Assembly (NCBI GenBank): GCA_963668655.2
Contig: CAXXPQ010000003.1
Coordinates: forward strand, 1 to 64,000
Direction: 5' to 3'
DNA: 64,000 bases
From: G963668655 sp963668655
GTDB lineage: Bacteria > Myxococcota_A > SURF-8
In this document: piece by piece, positions 44,084 through 54,200 of the stretch
Layout: every line of letters begins with the position of its first letter
How positions within the stretch are numbered: the first letter of the stretch is position 1
Position numbers and translations under genes: made by a program
The notes under the pieces: generated by a model
The model's input: the letters and a program-made list of their open reading frames with translations, nothing else
What the model was told of the DNA's origin: nothing
Databases searched by the model: none

Positions 44084-46306
44084 TCAGTGAAAGGTCTTAT
44101 TCGGGCTGATCTCGTCCATTTCGTGCTGAAGGGCCGGCATCAGGCGCTTCGCGGCCGGATGGTCGCCGTCGAAAATGTTGTGACTTTCCAGCGGATCCTT
44201 TTCCAGGTCGTAGAGTTCGAAGACCTGGGATTGAACGTTGTACAGCAGTTTGTGTCCGCGATCCACCACGCCCCGGATGGAGCCTTTGGGAGCGCTGGCG
44301 ACCCAACTGATCGAGAGAAACACGGGATGTTCGGCGTACCCATCCTCCCCGAAAAACAGCGAGGCGTAGCTGCGGCCCCGGAACTTCGTCCAACCGTCCC
44401 GGTATCCGAAAAGATTCAGGATCGTGGGCATCAGGTCCATGTGATCGACGGTATGTGGAAAGCGCTTGCCCGGCAGTTCCGGGATCCACCAGACCAGGGG
44501 AACGTGGACGGATTCCTCGTACAGATGGTAGCTGTGGAAACGCTTGCCGTGCTCCTTGAACTCCTCCCCGTGGTCGGCCGTCAGGATGACGATGGTCTTT
44601 TCCCAGAGTTTGCGCTTTTTCAATTCCTTGAAAAGAAGGTCGATCTGGTGGTCCACGAAGGAAATTTCCTCGTCGTAGCGGTCGATGTCCCGGTTGCCGT
44701 AATCGAATTCCTTGTGATTCTGGTAAGGGGCGTGGGGCTCGAAATAATGAAGCCAGAGGAAGAAGCGTTCCCCATTGTTCTTATCCAGGAATTTCTTGGC
44801 GTATTTCGTCACCCGGTCACCGGAAATCTTGTCCCCCGCGCCCTTGTCGATGAAACGATCGAATCCCTGGTTCTGGCCCCAGCGTCGCTTGTCCATGGTC
44901 CAGTAAGCGGCCGTGTAAAAGCCGTGCTTTTGCAGAACTTCCGCCAGCATGAGGTTCTGCCGCTTCACCGTGTGCGGAAACGTTTTCATGCTCCACTGGA
45001 TATCCGAGGGATACAGGCTGCTGTGAATCTGGGGAATGACCCAGCGCGTGGCGGGAACGTTGCAGTAGGCCCGATCGAAAACGAAGGCGTTCCGTTCCTC
45101 GATCCAGCGGGCGATGTTGGGCGTGGTATCGCGTTTATACCCGTGCCAGGAGACGTTTCGCGCCCGGGTGGCGTCCACGCTTATCAGCAGGATATTGTAA
45201 TTCTTCTTCCTGAAGTCCTCCGGAACGTCGAACGCACGGTCCGGATTCCGATACCTTCTCCTGGGACGATCCCCACCGAAACAGTTGTCGTCCACCCCGT
45301 TCCCGGGAATTTCCAGCGCGTCCGGATATACCTTCGGATCGAAGGGATTGCAGTCTCCGCCCCCGAGAATCGCCGGATAGCCGTCGCGGTCAAAATCAAG
45401 AAGAACCTGAGTGAAATCGAAAACGTGCGCGCTCAACGGACTTCGTTTCGTCACGACGAAACGGGCGGACGGCAGATTGGACAGTTGGGCCATTCCGAAC
45501 CCGGCGAGCACGAGAAGAACGGGCCAGGCCCGAAGCGCGGGATCGATGGCCGTGGCTCGGTCCCGGAGCCGCCACCAAACCGGTTGCAGAGCCAGAAACC
45601 CCGCGCCCACGCCGCCGAGAAACAGATAGAACTCGTAATCCTTGATCTGAATAACGGTATCCCAGAAAAGGACGAGAGCTAGAAAAACGCCCAGAACAAC
45701 GACGATCGCCAGGAATATCAGGGCATTGTCGAAGGTCAGGACGTTCCGCGCCCACGGCTTTTCGCGAATCCGTTTCAGCAGGCGGGACAAGACCGCATGG
45801 ACCGGCAGAAGCAGCGGAAAAGTCACCGCCGCGATCGCCAGGGAGGCGACGACGGTCAGCAACGCGGCCAGTGCGTGATTCTGGAAATTGCTGTCGTAAA
45901 AGCGCTGAAAAACAAGCGTTCCGGCGATCGAATAGATCCCGAGTCCAAGGCAGAGACAAAACAGGCCGGAGACGGCGGGCTCCTCAACCGATTTCCCTTC
46001 CCGGGTCGGAACGATACGGGCCTTGAAGGCCGCATACAGGCTCTCGGTTCCGAACACCTTGGTCAGAATGGAAATCAGGCCTCCCCAGATCAGTCCGGTC
46101 AGAATGGCCATGACCGATAGAATGCAGACCATCAGAAAGAACACCGCGACCCTGGATGAAAATTCCGGCAAGGATTTCAACACTCTTCCCGGAATCCAGA
46201 TCCATTCCGCAACGGCCGCGCCGCAGGCGAGGAAAACCAGAAAAGCGATGCGGGAAGCGATCATGCGCCCCGGAGTGTTCGTCGATGTGGTGTCCGAATG
46301 GGTCAT
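44084..46306 (-). CDS. Polytopic membrane sulfatase-family protein
   Basis: About 740 residues from the ATG at 46306; the frame is open three codons farther to a TTG. The first 280 residues hold about eight membrane helices. A short Ca-binding-like stretch follows: DFDRDGYPAILGGGDCNPFD and GNGVDDNCFGGD, like type-3 thrombospondin repeats. The C-terminal sulfatase/alkaline-phosphatase-like domain has ILLISVDATRARNVSWHGY and TADHGEEFKEHGKRFHS (metal-binding Asp-His). The position of the nucleophile lacks the Cys/Ser-x-Pro-x-Arg of true sulfatases and shows DATRA, so formylglycine formation is not possible. A Thr nucleophile, as in phosphoethanolamine or glycerol-phosphate transferases, is plausible. 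This points to an envelope-modifying transferase rather than sulfate hydrolysis. Confidence 0.85.
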   Translation of the reverse strand: MTHSDTTSTNTPGRMIASRIAFLVFLACGAAVAEWIWIPGRVLKSLPEFSSRVAVFFLMVCILSVMAILTGLIWGGLISILTKVFGTESLYAAFKARIVPTREGKSVEEPAVSGLFCLCLGLGIYSIAGTLVFQRFYDSNFQNHALAALLTVVASLAIAAVTFPLLLPVHAVLSRLLKRIREKPWARNVLTFDNALIFLAIVVVLGVFLALVLFWDTVIQIKDYEFYLFLGGVGAGFLALQPVWWRLRDRATAIDPALRAWPVLLVLAGFGMAQLSNLPSARFVVTKRSPLSAHVFDFTQVLLDFDRDGYPAILGGGDCNPFDPKVYPDALEIPGNGVDDNCFGGDRPRRRYRNPDRAFDVPEDFRKKNYNILLISVDATRARNVSWHGYKRDTTPNIARWIEERNAFVFDRAYCNVPATRWVIPQIHSSLYPSDIQWSMKTFPHTVKRQNLMLAEVLQKHGFYTAAYWTMDKRRWGQNQGFDRFIDKGAGDKISGDRVTKYAKKFLDKNNGERFFLWLHYFEPHAPYQNHKEFDYGNRDIDRYDEEISFVDHQIDLLFKELKKRKLWEKTIVILTADHGEEFKEHGKRFHSYHLYEESVHVPLVWWIPELPGKRFPHTVDHMDLMPTILNLFGYRDGWTKFRGRSYASLFFGEDGYAEHPVFLSISWVASAPKGSIRGVVDRGHKLLYNVQSQVFELYDLEKDPLESHNIFDGDHPAAKRLMPALQHEMDEISPNKTFH

Positions 46307-46547
46307 GCCGTGCAAACTCGATTTCCATACGTTAGCATTCCGGTCATCGGGCGCTTATACAACGTTATCGAGGGCTCGTCAAATGTTGAAGGAATCGAGA
46401 CGGAAATCCCGTGGCGCTGATTGGAAAAACCCATTGCGGAATCGATTTTCATTGGATCTCCACCCCGTGGAAATGCTATGATCGGTTCAGTGGAAAATCG
46501 CGTTTTACGCGGTGGTATCTCTTTTCCGGCTGCAATCGGAGGCATCC

Positions 46548-47165
46548 ATGACCTGTCGCGCCATGCTCGTCGTGTTTACGATTTTCGTCTGTCTGGCGCT
46601 GGAACCCTTTTCCGTCCAAGCCGCGGGAAAGGGACGCGGACAGGGGCGCGGGCAAGGCTCCGGGATGGGACGCGGGCAAGGATCCGGAATGGGACAGGGA
46701 CGAGGACAAAGCGGCCCCCGGGGAGTTTGCCTGGAGGACGCGAAACGTCTCTGTCCGGACGTCGCGCCGGGCGGCGGGCGCATGCTGCAATGCCTGAAGG
46801 AAAAGCAGGCGCAACTTTCGGAAGCCTGCATGGAAAAGCTTGGCGTCAAGCTGGACACCCGTGGACGCCGCATCCGGGACAAATGCCAAGCGGACATCGG
46901 CAAGCGCTGCCAGGGCGTAACTCCCGGAAAGGGACGTATTTTCAGGTGCCTTTCCCGGAATATCGACACCCTGGATCCGGCGTGCAAGACCGAGCTTCAA
47001 TCCACTTTCCAGGATACGGACGGATCCATGAAGGCCTGTCGTCCCGATCGGCTGAAGTTCTGCAAGGACGTTTCGCCGGGACAGGGACGCATCTTGAAAT
47101 GTCTGAACGAGAACCACACCAAGCTTTCCGCCCCTTGTCGCATGCTGCTTTCCAAGGGATTCTGA
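46548..47165 (+). CDS. Secreted protein with GLG1-like Cys-rich repeats
   Basis: A 205-residue protein with a GGAGG site before the ATG at 46548. A signal peptide (LVVFTIFVCLALEPFSVQAA) is followed by a Gly-Arg-Gln-rich linker of about 30 residues with GRGQGRGQGSGMGRGQGSGM-type repeats. Three Cys-rich repeats follow. Each has the frame CxxDxxxxCxxVxPGxGRxxxCL, clearest in KRLCPDVAPGGGRMLQCL, KRCQGVTPGKGRIFRCL and KFCKDVSPGQGRILKCL. This is the Cys-rich GLG1 repeat, best known from the eukaryotic Golgi protein 1 and also found in bacteria. The domain binds partner proteins through disulfide-held helices. The natural partner here is unknown; export to periplasm or surface is inferred. Confidence 0.85.
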   Translation: MTCRAMLVVFTIFVCLALEPFSVQAAGKGRGQGRGQGSGMGRGQGSGMGQGRGQSGPRGVCLEDAKRLCPDVAPGGGRMLQCLKEKQAQLSEACMEKLGVKLDTRGRRIRDKCQADIGKRCQGVTPGKGRIFRCLSRNIDTLDPACKTELQSTFQDTDGSMKACRPDRLKFCKDVSPGQGRILKCLNENHTKLSAPCRMLLSKGF

Positions 47166-47200
47166 CAGAACTCTTTCCATCTCGAACAGGAAAATCCCTC

Positions 47201-47725
47201 ATGTTTTTCGAAGTCATCGACAACGTTCCTTTTCCGCTGGAAGACGTCTACGCCACCATGCGGGAAAAACTGCCGGATCTGGTGCCGTATCTGCTGGACA
47301 TCAAGGACATTCAGTGCATCGAACGCACGGATCTGGACGAGAATCGCGTACGCATCATCAATCACTGGTACGCAAAGGACAAGATCCCGGCCGCGCTGAA
47401 GAAGTTCGTCTCCGAGGATCAACTGGGCTGGATCGACCACGCCGAATGGGATCTGTCGCAGAAAACCGTGAAATGGCGTCTGGAAATGATGTTTTTCAAG
47501 GAATACGTGGATGTCTCCGGGATCAACTATTTCACCGGCGACGAGAAGAACACCCAGGTCCGCCTGACCGGCGATCTGAAGCTGGACCTGGCGCGTCATC
47601 CCATCATTCCCCGGTTCCTAGCCGGCTCCATCACGAAACAGGTGGAAAAAGTCGTACTGGCGCTGATAAAGCCCAATCTGGTCAAGGTCAATCGGGGAAT
47701 CGAGAAACATCTGGCCGAACGATAG
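47201..47725 (+). CDS. DUF2505/SRPBCC-like small-ligand-binding protein
   Basis: A 174-residue protein whose ATG is taken at 47201, after AGGAAAATCCCTC. Its alternation of beta strands and long helices (FFEVIDNVPFPLEDVYATM at the start; long C-terminal helix AGSITKQVEKVVLALIKP) fits the SRPBCC (START/Bet v 1-like) fold, where a hydrophobic cavity binds lipid-like ligands. Specific family DUF2505 is a guess based on the strand IERTDLDENRVRIINHWY and RLTGDLKLDLARHPI. There is no signal peptide. It lies 35 bp after the GLG1-like gene on the same strand and may share its transcript. No enzymatic residues are recognised. Confidence 0.7.
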   Translation: MFFEVIDNVPFPLEDVYATMREKLPDLVPYLLDIKDIQCIERTDLDENRVRIINHWYAKDKIPAALKKFVSEDQLGWIDHAEWDLSQKTVKWRLEMMFFKEYVDVSGINYFTGDEKNTQVRLTGDLKLDLARHPIIPRFLAGSITKQVEKVVLALIKPNLVKVNRGIEKHLAER

Positions 47726-47771
47726 CCGCTCCGGACGACGCCCGGCGGGAAAAGAAGAAAAGAGCCTCTTC

Positions 47772-49025
47772 CTATTCCACGACCTTGTAACCGGCCTTGC
47801 GAATGCTTTCGACCAGGGCGGCGCGGTCGAATCCCTCTCCCGTTATCCGCACGTCTCCGCTTTGCAGGTCGGGCCGCGCTTCCTCCACCCCGACCTGTTC
47901 CTCCAGGGTGCGCTTGACGTTGGCCACGCAGTGCTGACAACTCATGCCTTCGACTTTCAACTTCAGGTCCATATTTCGTTCCTCCGTTTCAGCGCCGTTT
48001 CCGGATTTCAGGCGCCGGACGATTTTTCCGCCGATCAGATAAATCAGCAGGATCCCTAAAATCATCGCGGCCGCCGGTCCCAGCCAGCCGCCGTGCGCGT
48101 GCGTCATGGGCCGCCCGGCGGGTCCGAGCGTCCACAGGGAGTCGAACAGCAGTCCGAGCAGAATGCTCATGCCCGTGACCACCGAAAGGTAAATCATCAG
48201 GATCCGGCGACCGAACGCCCGGTAGATCATGAAGATCGTGGCGATGTTGGTCGCAGGACCGGCCATGAGAAACACCAGCGCCGTTCCCGTGGGCATTCCG
48301 GCCGCGATCAAGGATGCGGCCACCGGTACGGAACTGGTGGTGCAGACGTACAGGGGAATGGAAATCGCCAGAACCAGTAGCATGCCCGGAACGCCCTGGG
48401 TCCAGGAAAGCTCCGTAAGATAGCCGTCCGGAACCAGCCAGCCGATCAGGGCCGCCGCCAGGATTCCGAACACCAACCAGGTATCGATCCCGGCCAAAAG
48501 ATCGTGAACGCCGTAGGAAAGCGCGCCGCCGAGCTTCGCGATCGGGCTCTTTCGGGCTGGCGCAGGCTCCAACACAGGCAAAAGAGCCGATCCGGAAGAC
48601 GCCGACTCCTCGGGTTTCGGTTCCGTCGCGTTGACGATGGCCCCGCCGAGAATTCCCGTAAGCGCCGCCGCCGCGACCTTGAACAGCGCGAAGGGCCAGC
48701 CGAGAAAGGACGCGCTGACCAGAATCGAATCCACGCCCGTCTGCGGCGTGCTGATGAGAAACCCCGTGGAAGCCCCGTTCGAGGCTCCGTCGTTGCGCAG
48801 CCCGATGGTGGTGGGGACGACTCCGCAGGAACAAAGCGGCATGGGAACGCCTACGGCCACGGCTTTCAGAACGCTGGAAAGACTGGAGCGGCTGAGTCCC
48901 CGCCGTACGAGACCTTTCGGAAGAAATTCATGCAGAAGCCCGGCGATCAGCAGCCCCAGAAGCAGAGACGGCGCCAGATCCACCGTAACGATCCAAATCT
49001 CCCGTAAAAACGCTTGAAACTCCAT
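47772..49025 (-). CDS. SO_0444-type Cu/Zn efflux permease with C-terminal HMA domain
   Basis: A 417-residue protein. The first 330 residues form the DUF318/permease fold: paired bundles of helices with the signature PMPLCSCGVVP (containing two Cys) and the second-half motif PLYVCTTSSVPVAASLIA and AGPATNIATI. A short His-containing loop (THAHGG) lies before the last helix. A C-terminal heavy-metal-associated domain (residues about 348-417) has KVEGMSCQHCVANVKRTL, with the CxxC copper/zinc site. The fusion is typical for the SO_0444 family of Cu/Zn exporters, where the HMA domain hands cytoplasmic metal to the membrane pore. The gene converges on the SRPBCC gene at 47725 (46 bp apart). Confidence 0.9.
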   Translation of the reverse strand: MEFQAFLREIWIVTVDLAPSLLLGLLIAGLLHEFLPKGLVRRGLSRSSLSSVLKAVAVGVPMPLCSCGVVPTTIGLRNDGASNGASTGFLISTPQTGVDSILVSASFLGWPFALFKVAAAALTGILGGAIVNATEPKPEESASSGSALLPVLEPAPARKSPIAKLGGALSYGVHDLLAGIDTWLVFGILAAALIGWLVPDGYLTELSWTQGVPGMLLVLAISIPLYVCTTSSVPVAASLIAAGMPTGTALVFLMAGPATNIATIFMIYRAFGRRILMIYLSVVTGMSILLGLLFDSLWTLGPAGRPMTHAHGGWLGPAAAMILGILLIYLIGGKIVRRLKSGNGAETEERNMDLKLKVEGMSCQHCVANVKRTLEEQVGVEEARPDLQSGDVRITGEGFDRAALVESIRKAGYKVVE

Positions 49026-49392
49026 GTTTTCTCCAATGCCGGACGCCGTGGCGTCGCCATATTCCTGAAATGAAAGACATCCTCGGGAGCCATTCTATTC
49101 CTATAGGAATACGGAACATTTTTAGAATTCATCGCCTTTCGGATCCAAACACATCTTCTTCCCCAGGTCCAGCCGAAATATACCTGAAATTCTCATTCGG
49201 ATTGCATGAGAATTCGGAAAAGGAGCTTACCCTTTCCCATCGTTTTCCGAGTCGCTCCGAGTCCGGTTCCCGAGAAGTCCGGAAAGTTCGATTAATTTCG
49301 GAAAATTCGAGCTTTTTTGCTTGCATTTTCGTCCGATACTAATTATAGAACGTAGCTTCCGGAAATAGACGCGGGTCGGTGCCACCGATCAT
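49026..49392. other. Intergenic region upstream of the DksA-like gene
   Basis: No gene is seen in this AT-richer stretch. A second promoter-like pair facing the DksA gene is present: TTGCAT at 49321-49326 and TATAGA at 49344-49349, 17 bp apart. The left part should hold the permease promoter on the minus strand, which I could not pinpoint. Confidence 0.4.
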
Positions 49393-49421
49393 TTGACATC
49401 GGACGCGTCCGCTGATAGGAT
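49393..49421 (+). promoter_or_regulatory. Promoter with palindromic spacer before the DksA-like gene
   Basis: A perfect TTGACA (49393-49398) and TAGGAT (49416-49421) are 17 bp apart. The spacer contains the perfect 10-bp palindrome GGACGCGTCC, a candidate operator. The leader would be about 27 bases. Confidence 0.6.
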
Positions 49422-49454
49422 TCATAGGAACGGAAACCCCGTCAGGAGAAACCG

Positions 49455-49829
49455 ATGCCCTTCAAGAAAAAGGAACTGAAACGTTACAAGGAACTTCTTT
49501 TGGAAAAACGCGCCGAAGTTCTTCTTTCCATCAAGCATCGCAAGGAGTTGTCGTTCAAGACCAACGAGGACGTGGTGGAGGAAATCGATCGGGCCAGCCA
49601 GGCATCCGAACAGGCGCTTCATCAGCGGCTCCTGGATAAGGATCTGAAATTGTTGCGTGAAATCGATCACGCCCTGGCGCGCATGGAAGAAGGCGAGTAC
49701 GGCTTCTGCGAAGGCACGGGAGAGGAAATCGAGCGCAAGCGCCTGGAACTTCGTCCCTGGACCCGCTATTCGGTGGAGTACAAGGAAGAACTGGAACGGA
49801 AGAAAAAAGCGCGCACGATGATGCGCTGA
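49455..49829 (+). CDS. DksA/TraR-family protein lacking the zinc cysteines
   Basis: A 124-residue protein with a GTCAGGAGAAACCG leader. The N-terminal half is a charged coiled coil (KKELKRYKELLLEKRAEVLL; EEIDRASQASEQALHQRLL), and the C-terminal half carries the DksA signature ALARMEEGEYGFCEGTGEEI and RKRLELRPWTRYSVEYKEE. In zinc-containing DksA four cysteines hold the metal; here only the first is left (CEGTG) and the partner positions are Thr and Tyr or Arg. This is the zinc-free variety known from several DksA paralogues. Such proteins bind RNA polymerase in the secondary channel and adjust stress transcription. A terminator follows. Confidence 0.85.
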   Translation: MPFKKKELKRYKELLLEKRAEVLLSIKHRKELSFKTNEDVVEEIDRASQASEQALHQRLLDKDLKLLREIDHALARMEEGEYGFCEGTGEEIERKRLELRPWTRYSVEYKEELERKKKARTMMR

Positions 49830-49852
49830 ATTCGAACGGAATCCCATTCTTT

Positions 49853-49880
49853 CGCCCCGGTTCTCCCGGGGCGTTTTTCA
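49853..49880 (+). terminator. Terminator after the DksA-like gene
   Basis: The stem GCCCCGG / CCGGGGC with a small loop is followed by GTTTTTC. Confidence 0.85.
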
Positions 49881-49932
49881 TCCCACGGAAGATTTCCGGG
49901 CCATCGCCCGCCGCAGAACGAAAGGACACCGG

Positions 49933-50907
49933 ATGTTCAAGACGAAAATCACGGAACTCCTCGGCATCGAAACCCCCATCATCGGCGGAACCATGATGGA
50001 TTTATCCAAGGCCGAATTCGTCGCGGCGATTTCCAACGCGGGAGCGCTGGGACTGATCGCCTCGGCCATCTTCAAGGACACCGACAAGTTCCACGACGAA
50101 ATCAAAAAGACCAAGGATCTCACCGACAAGCCCTTCGGCGTGAACATCAACCTCTTTCCCATGCTCATGCCGCCGGACAACCGGGCCTTTCTGGAAGTCC
50201 TGGCCAGGGAGGGCGTCAAGATCGTGGAGACTTCCGGCTTCCAGGCTCCCGTGGAGTTGATCGACATGTTCAAGGAATACGGCATGACCTGGATCCACAA
50301 GTGCGTGGGCGTGCGCTACGCCAAGAAGGTCGCCGCCCTGGGCGCGGACGCGGTGACGGTGGTGGGATATGAAAACGGCGGCGCCACGGGCAATCTGAAC
50401 GTCACCACCCTGGTGCTGGTGCCCTCCACCGTGGACGCCCTGGACATCCCCGTCATCGGCGGCGGCGGCGTCATGGACGGCCGGGGGCTGTATGCCATGC
50501 TTTCCCTGGGCGCGGAGGCCGCCATTATCGGATCGCGCTTCCTGATGGCCGAGGAATGTCCCGTACATCCCAACCTGAAAAAGGCCATGATCGAGGCCAC
50601 GGAACTGGACACGGACGTCTGCATGCGCTCCATCGGATTCGCCCATCGGGTCTGGCTGAACGGCCCGGCCAGAAAGACCATCGAAATCGAGGCCAACGGC
50701 GGCGGCCTGGAAGACATCCTGCCCTACGTCAGCGGAGAAGCGGCCCGGAAAATGTACGAAACCGGCGATACGGAAGCGGGAACCGTCAGCGTTTCCCAGG
50801 GAATCGGCCTCTTGAAGAAAATCCAGCCCGCGAAGGAAATCGTGCGGGAAATCATGCAGGAAGCCGAGGCCATTCACCGTCGTCTGGAGGCGCTGCAAAC
50901 CGTATAA
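49933..50907 (+). CDS. Nitronate monooxygenase-like FMN enzyme (2-nitropropane dioxygenase family)
   Basis: A 324-residue TIM-barrel flavoprotein. The start TELLGIETPIIGGTMMDLSK aligns with the family's FMN-binding first strand. The phosphate-binding segments GYENGGATG and VIGGGGVMDGRGLYAML are conserved, as is LGAEAAIIGSRFL. Homologues oxidise nitronates or act as enoyl reductases (FabK-like); which applies here is not decidable. The central His expected for nitronate monooxygenases is not clearly present at GYENGGATG, where class I enzymes read GxxAGGH-like sequence, so a FabK-like or unknown role should stay open. A GAAAGGA site precedes the ATG. It stands alone, 295 bp before the giant lipoprotein gene. 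Confidence 0.85.
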   Translation: MFKTKITELLGIETPIIGGTMMDLSKAEFVAAISNAGALGLIASAIFKDTDKFHDEIKKTKDLTDKPFGVNINLFPMLMPPDNRAFLEVLAREGVKIVETSGFQAPVELIDMFKEYGMTWIHKCVGVRYAKKVAALGADAVTVVGYENGGATGNLNVTTLVLVPSTVDALDIPVIGGGGVMDGRGLYAMLSLGAEAAIIGSRFLMAEECPVHPNLKKAMIEATELDTDVCMRSIGFAHRVWLNGPARKTIEIEANGGGLEDILPYVSGEAARKMYETGDTEAGTVSVSQGIGLLKKIQPAKEIVREIMQEAEAIHRRLEALQTV

Positions 50908-51102
50908 GCGCATTTGACCGTCGATAAGCGCCAATAACCTGTAAATTTTTCCAGGGGGAAACGGTCTGAATCTATTGTAGGCCGTTCTTTGTGAATCGCA
51001 CAACCCGTTGATTTCGCTCGATTTCCGATAGAACCTTCCATCGAGTGAAAAGACACGCCTTCACAAGTTTCGGCGGTTGGGTCGTTTTTCCGCCCAAGCC
51101 GC

Positions 51103-51132
51103 TTGACAAGGCGCATCATTTTCAACGATAAT
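51103..51132 (+). promoter_or_regulatory. Promoter of the giant lipoprotein locus
   Basis: A perfect TTGACA (51103-51108) and GATAAT (51127-51132) are 18 bp apart. Transcription would begin about 65 bases before the start codon at 51203. Confidence 0.65.
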
Positions 51133-51202
51133 TAGGAGTTAGTTCATTTGCTCACTGCGTTATAATCGAAGAGACTCGCCCATCTTCGTTAGGGAGGGAA
51201 GG

Positions 51203-54200
51203 ATGTCCCCGATGTTTATGCTGGCAAGACGTTGCGGTTTTCTACCGCTGTTTCTTTCGCTTTTTCTTCTGGCCTGCGGAGCGACGCAAAGCACGGATCC
51301 GCCTCCCGACGGCGATTCCTCGACGCCATGCGTGGACGATGTGGAATGTCCGGACGGAGAACTCTGCTACCAGGGTTACTGCATCGATCAGAACGATCAT
51401 CCCTGCATGGATTCCGGCGCGTGCCTGTTCGATACCGACTGCCCGCCGGCGCAGTATTGCACGGACTCCTGCGAATGCCTGCCCTTCGGCCCGGACGGCG
51501 ACGACGATTCGGACAACGACGACGACACCGAACGGGAAGACGCTCCCGGACTGGAGCCGGATCTCGTCTGCCTGGATTCCGTGGATTTCGGGGCGGTGCC
51601 CATCGGACACAACGGCGAGCAGGAACTGGTGCTTTCGAACACGGGCGAGACGGCCCTGGAAATCTATTCCATCGAATTCGACGGCAGCACCAGCGATGAA
51701 TTCGCCATCGTGAATCCACCCGTGGACACGCTGGTGCTCGCACCCAACACGGGCGAAACCATCGTGTTGCGCTACACTCCCGCCAATGCCGGAATCGATA
51801 CGGGAATCCTGAAAATCTTCAGCAACGATCCGGATTCCCGCGTGCGCAGCGTGGATCTCCTCACGAAATACAAGGGCACCGCCGATATCGAAGTCGCGCC
51901 CGATTCCCTGGATTTTTCCGGCGTCCGTGTCGGAGAAACCTCGGAGTCCCAGTGCGTCACCGTCAAAAACGTTCCCGGGGAGGAAAGCGACAACAAGGTT
52001 CTCGAAATCAGCGGCATTCATCTGGAAAGCGGCGCGGCGGTCCAGTTCGAACTGGTCGATCCCCCCGCCACGCCCCTGGTGCTCTCGCCGGTCCAGACCG
52101 TGGATATCTGCGTGGCCTTTCACCCCGGCCGGGAAGCCGATTTCGCAGACGCCATCCTGATCGAGAACAACGATCCGGACGAGGCCGAACGCCCCTTCCG
52201 GGTTCCCCTGTCCGGTCAGGGCGTGGTTCCGCACGTCGAAATCCACCCCAATCCCATCGACTTCGGGCGTTCCTTCGTCAATGAAACCGGCCGGATCCCA
52301 GCGGAAATCCGCAATATCGGCGGCGCGGACCTGCACGTAACGGCCATCGCCGTCGAAGGCGTGGACGCGGCCTTTTTCCAGGCGGAATTCGAACCGCCTC
52401 CCGCCGAGCAGGACGGCTGGTACGTTTCCCCGGAAACGCCCTTCCCTCTTACGCTGCACTTCACCCCGACGGAAACCCGCGCCTACGACGCCCGCCTGCG
52501 TGTGGAAAGCGACGATCCCGCCAGCGCCGAGACGTTCGTCAGCCTGCTGGGCGTGGGCGCCTATTCCGCCGTTCACACGGAACCGGCCGTCATCGATTTC
52601 CCGCTGACCCGCCTGGGCGAAAGCAACCGGATGGACCTGAACATCGTCAACGACGGCCAGATTTCCGTCACCGTCAACGGCATCGACTTCGGCGACGCCG
52701 CCGTCTTCGGCGTGGAAGGCTCGCCCTTCCCCCTCGATCTGGGCATCGGAGAAGGCGAAAACAGCGCCGTCGTCACCCTGACGTTCCACCCCGAGGCCGA
52801 ACAGGAGTACACGGCCACGGCCGAGATTCTCACCAACGATCCGAACCTCACGCTGACCCGATCGGTAAGCGGCACGGGCGCTCTTCCCCATCTGTCGGTC
52901 CCCCCGGCGGACGATCCCATCCAAATGGGCGAGGCCCAGCTTGGCGAAGACATCGGCGTGACGGTTCTCCTCCGGAATACCGGCCTGTACCCGATGGAAG
53001 TCACGGACCTGGCGATTACCCAGGGCAGCGATTCGTCCTTCCGCCTGGAGACGGACCGTAGCGATCACACCATCGACGGAAACGGCGAATTGTCCGTCCG
53101 AATTCATTTCGCTCCCACGGAAACCGAGGGCGTGGGCAACAAGTCCGGCGCGTTCTCCTTCGCCACGGACGACGAGGATCATCCGGAAACGAACATCCAG
53201 ATCCGGGGACGCGCCATCCAGCCGGCGCTTCTCATCACTCCCACCGACGATTACGACTTCGGCGACGTGCGCGGCCTGACCCAGTCCGACCCTGAACTCT
53301 TCCAACTGGTCAACGTGGGCGTAGGCGACGTCATCATCGATGAAATCACGCTGGTCGCCGGTGAAGGCGTCTTCTTCCTGAACGGATTGCCGGAAGCCTT
53401 TCCGGTAACGCTGGCGCCGCAACAGCCGACCAGTTTCACCATCATGTTCGCACCCCCGGGCTTCAGCCCCTTCAACGGCGCGGTGGAAATCGAAACCAAC
53501 GTTTTCGGACACGAAACCTACCGTATCGACCTTCAGGGCGTGGGCTCCGGCTGTCCGGAGGGACAGCACCTCTGTGGCGAACAATGCCTGGACGACCTGT
53601 CGGTGGACCACTGCGGCCTGCGCTGTACCCCCTGTGACACGCCGGAAAACAGCCAGGCGGCCTGCCGGGACGACAACGGAGACGACGTTCCCGAATGCGT
53701 CTACGACTGCTATCCGACCTACTGGGACGACTGCAACGGCTTCACGGTGGACGGCTGCGAAGTCAATACCAACAACGACATCGCCCACTGCGGGGGCTGC
53801 TTCGAGCCCTGCACGCCGCCCACGCATTCCCAGGCCACCTGCTCCGGCGGCGAATGCGGCTTCCGGTGCGACGACGATTACCACGCCTGCGGCGAAACCT
53901 GCCGCGCCGACGACAGCATCTATTTCTGCGGCGACGCCTGCACGGACTGCTCGCTCCTTCTCGGAGGAAACGACGAGACCGCCTGCAACGGGGCGAACTG
54001 TGAATTTTCCTGCACGGGAACCTACGACGACTGCAACGACGATCTGGGAACCGAAACCGGAAACGGCTGTGAATCCGATCTGTTCACGGACGTGCTGCAC
54101 TGTGGAGACTGCGCCGCGAACTGCAACGCCTACCTTCACGGCGAGGATTCCGCCGCCTGCGAGGAAGGCGATTGCGCCTTCGAATGTTCCACGTTCTACG

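Noticed and set aside
42719..45682. A 987-codon plus-strand open frame over the dipeptidase and sulfatase-like genes
   Set aside because: It crosses two well-supported minus-strand genes and has no domain signature.
44084..46306. Active arylsulfatase
   Set aside because: The Cys/Ser needed for formylglycine is missing from the nucleophile motif.
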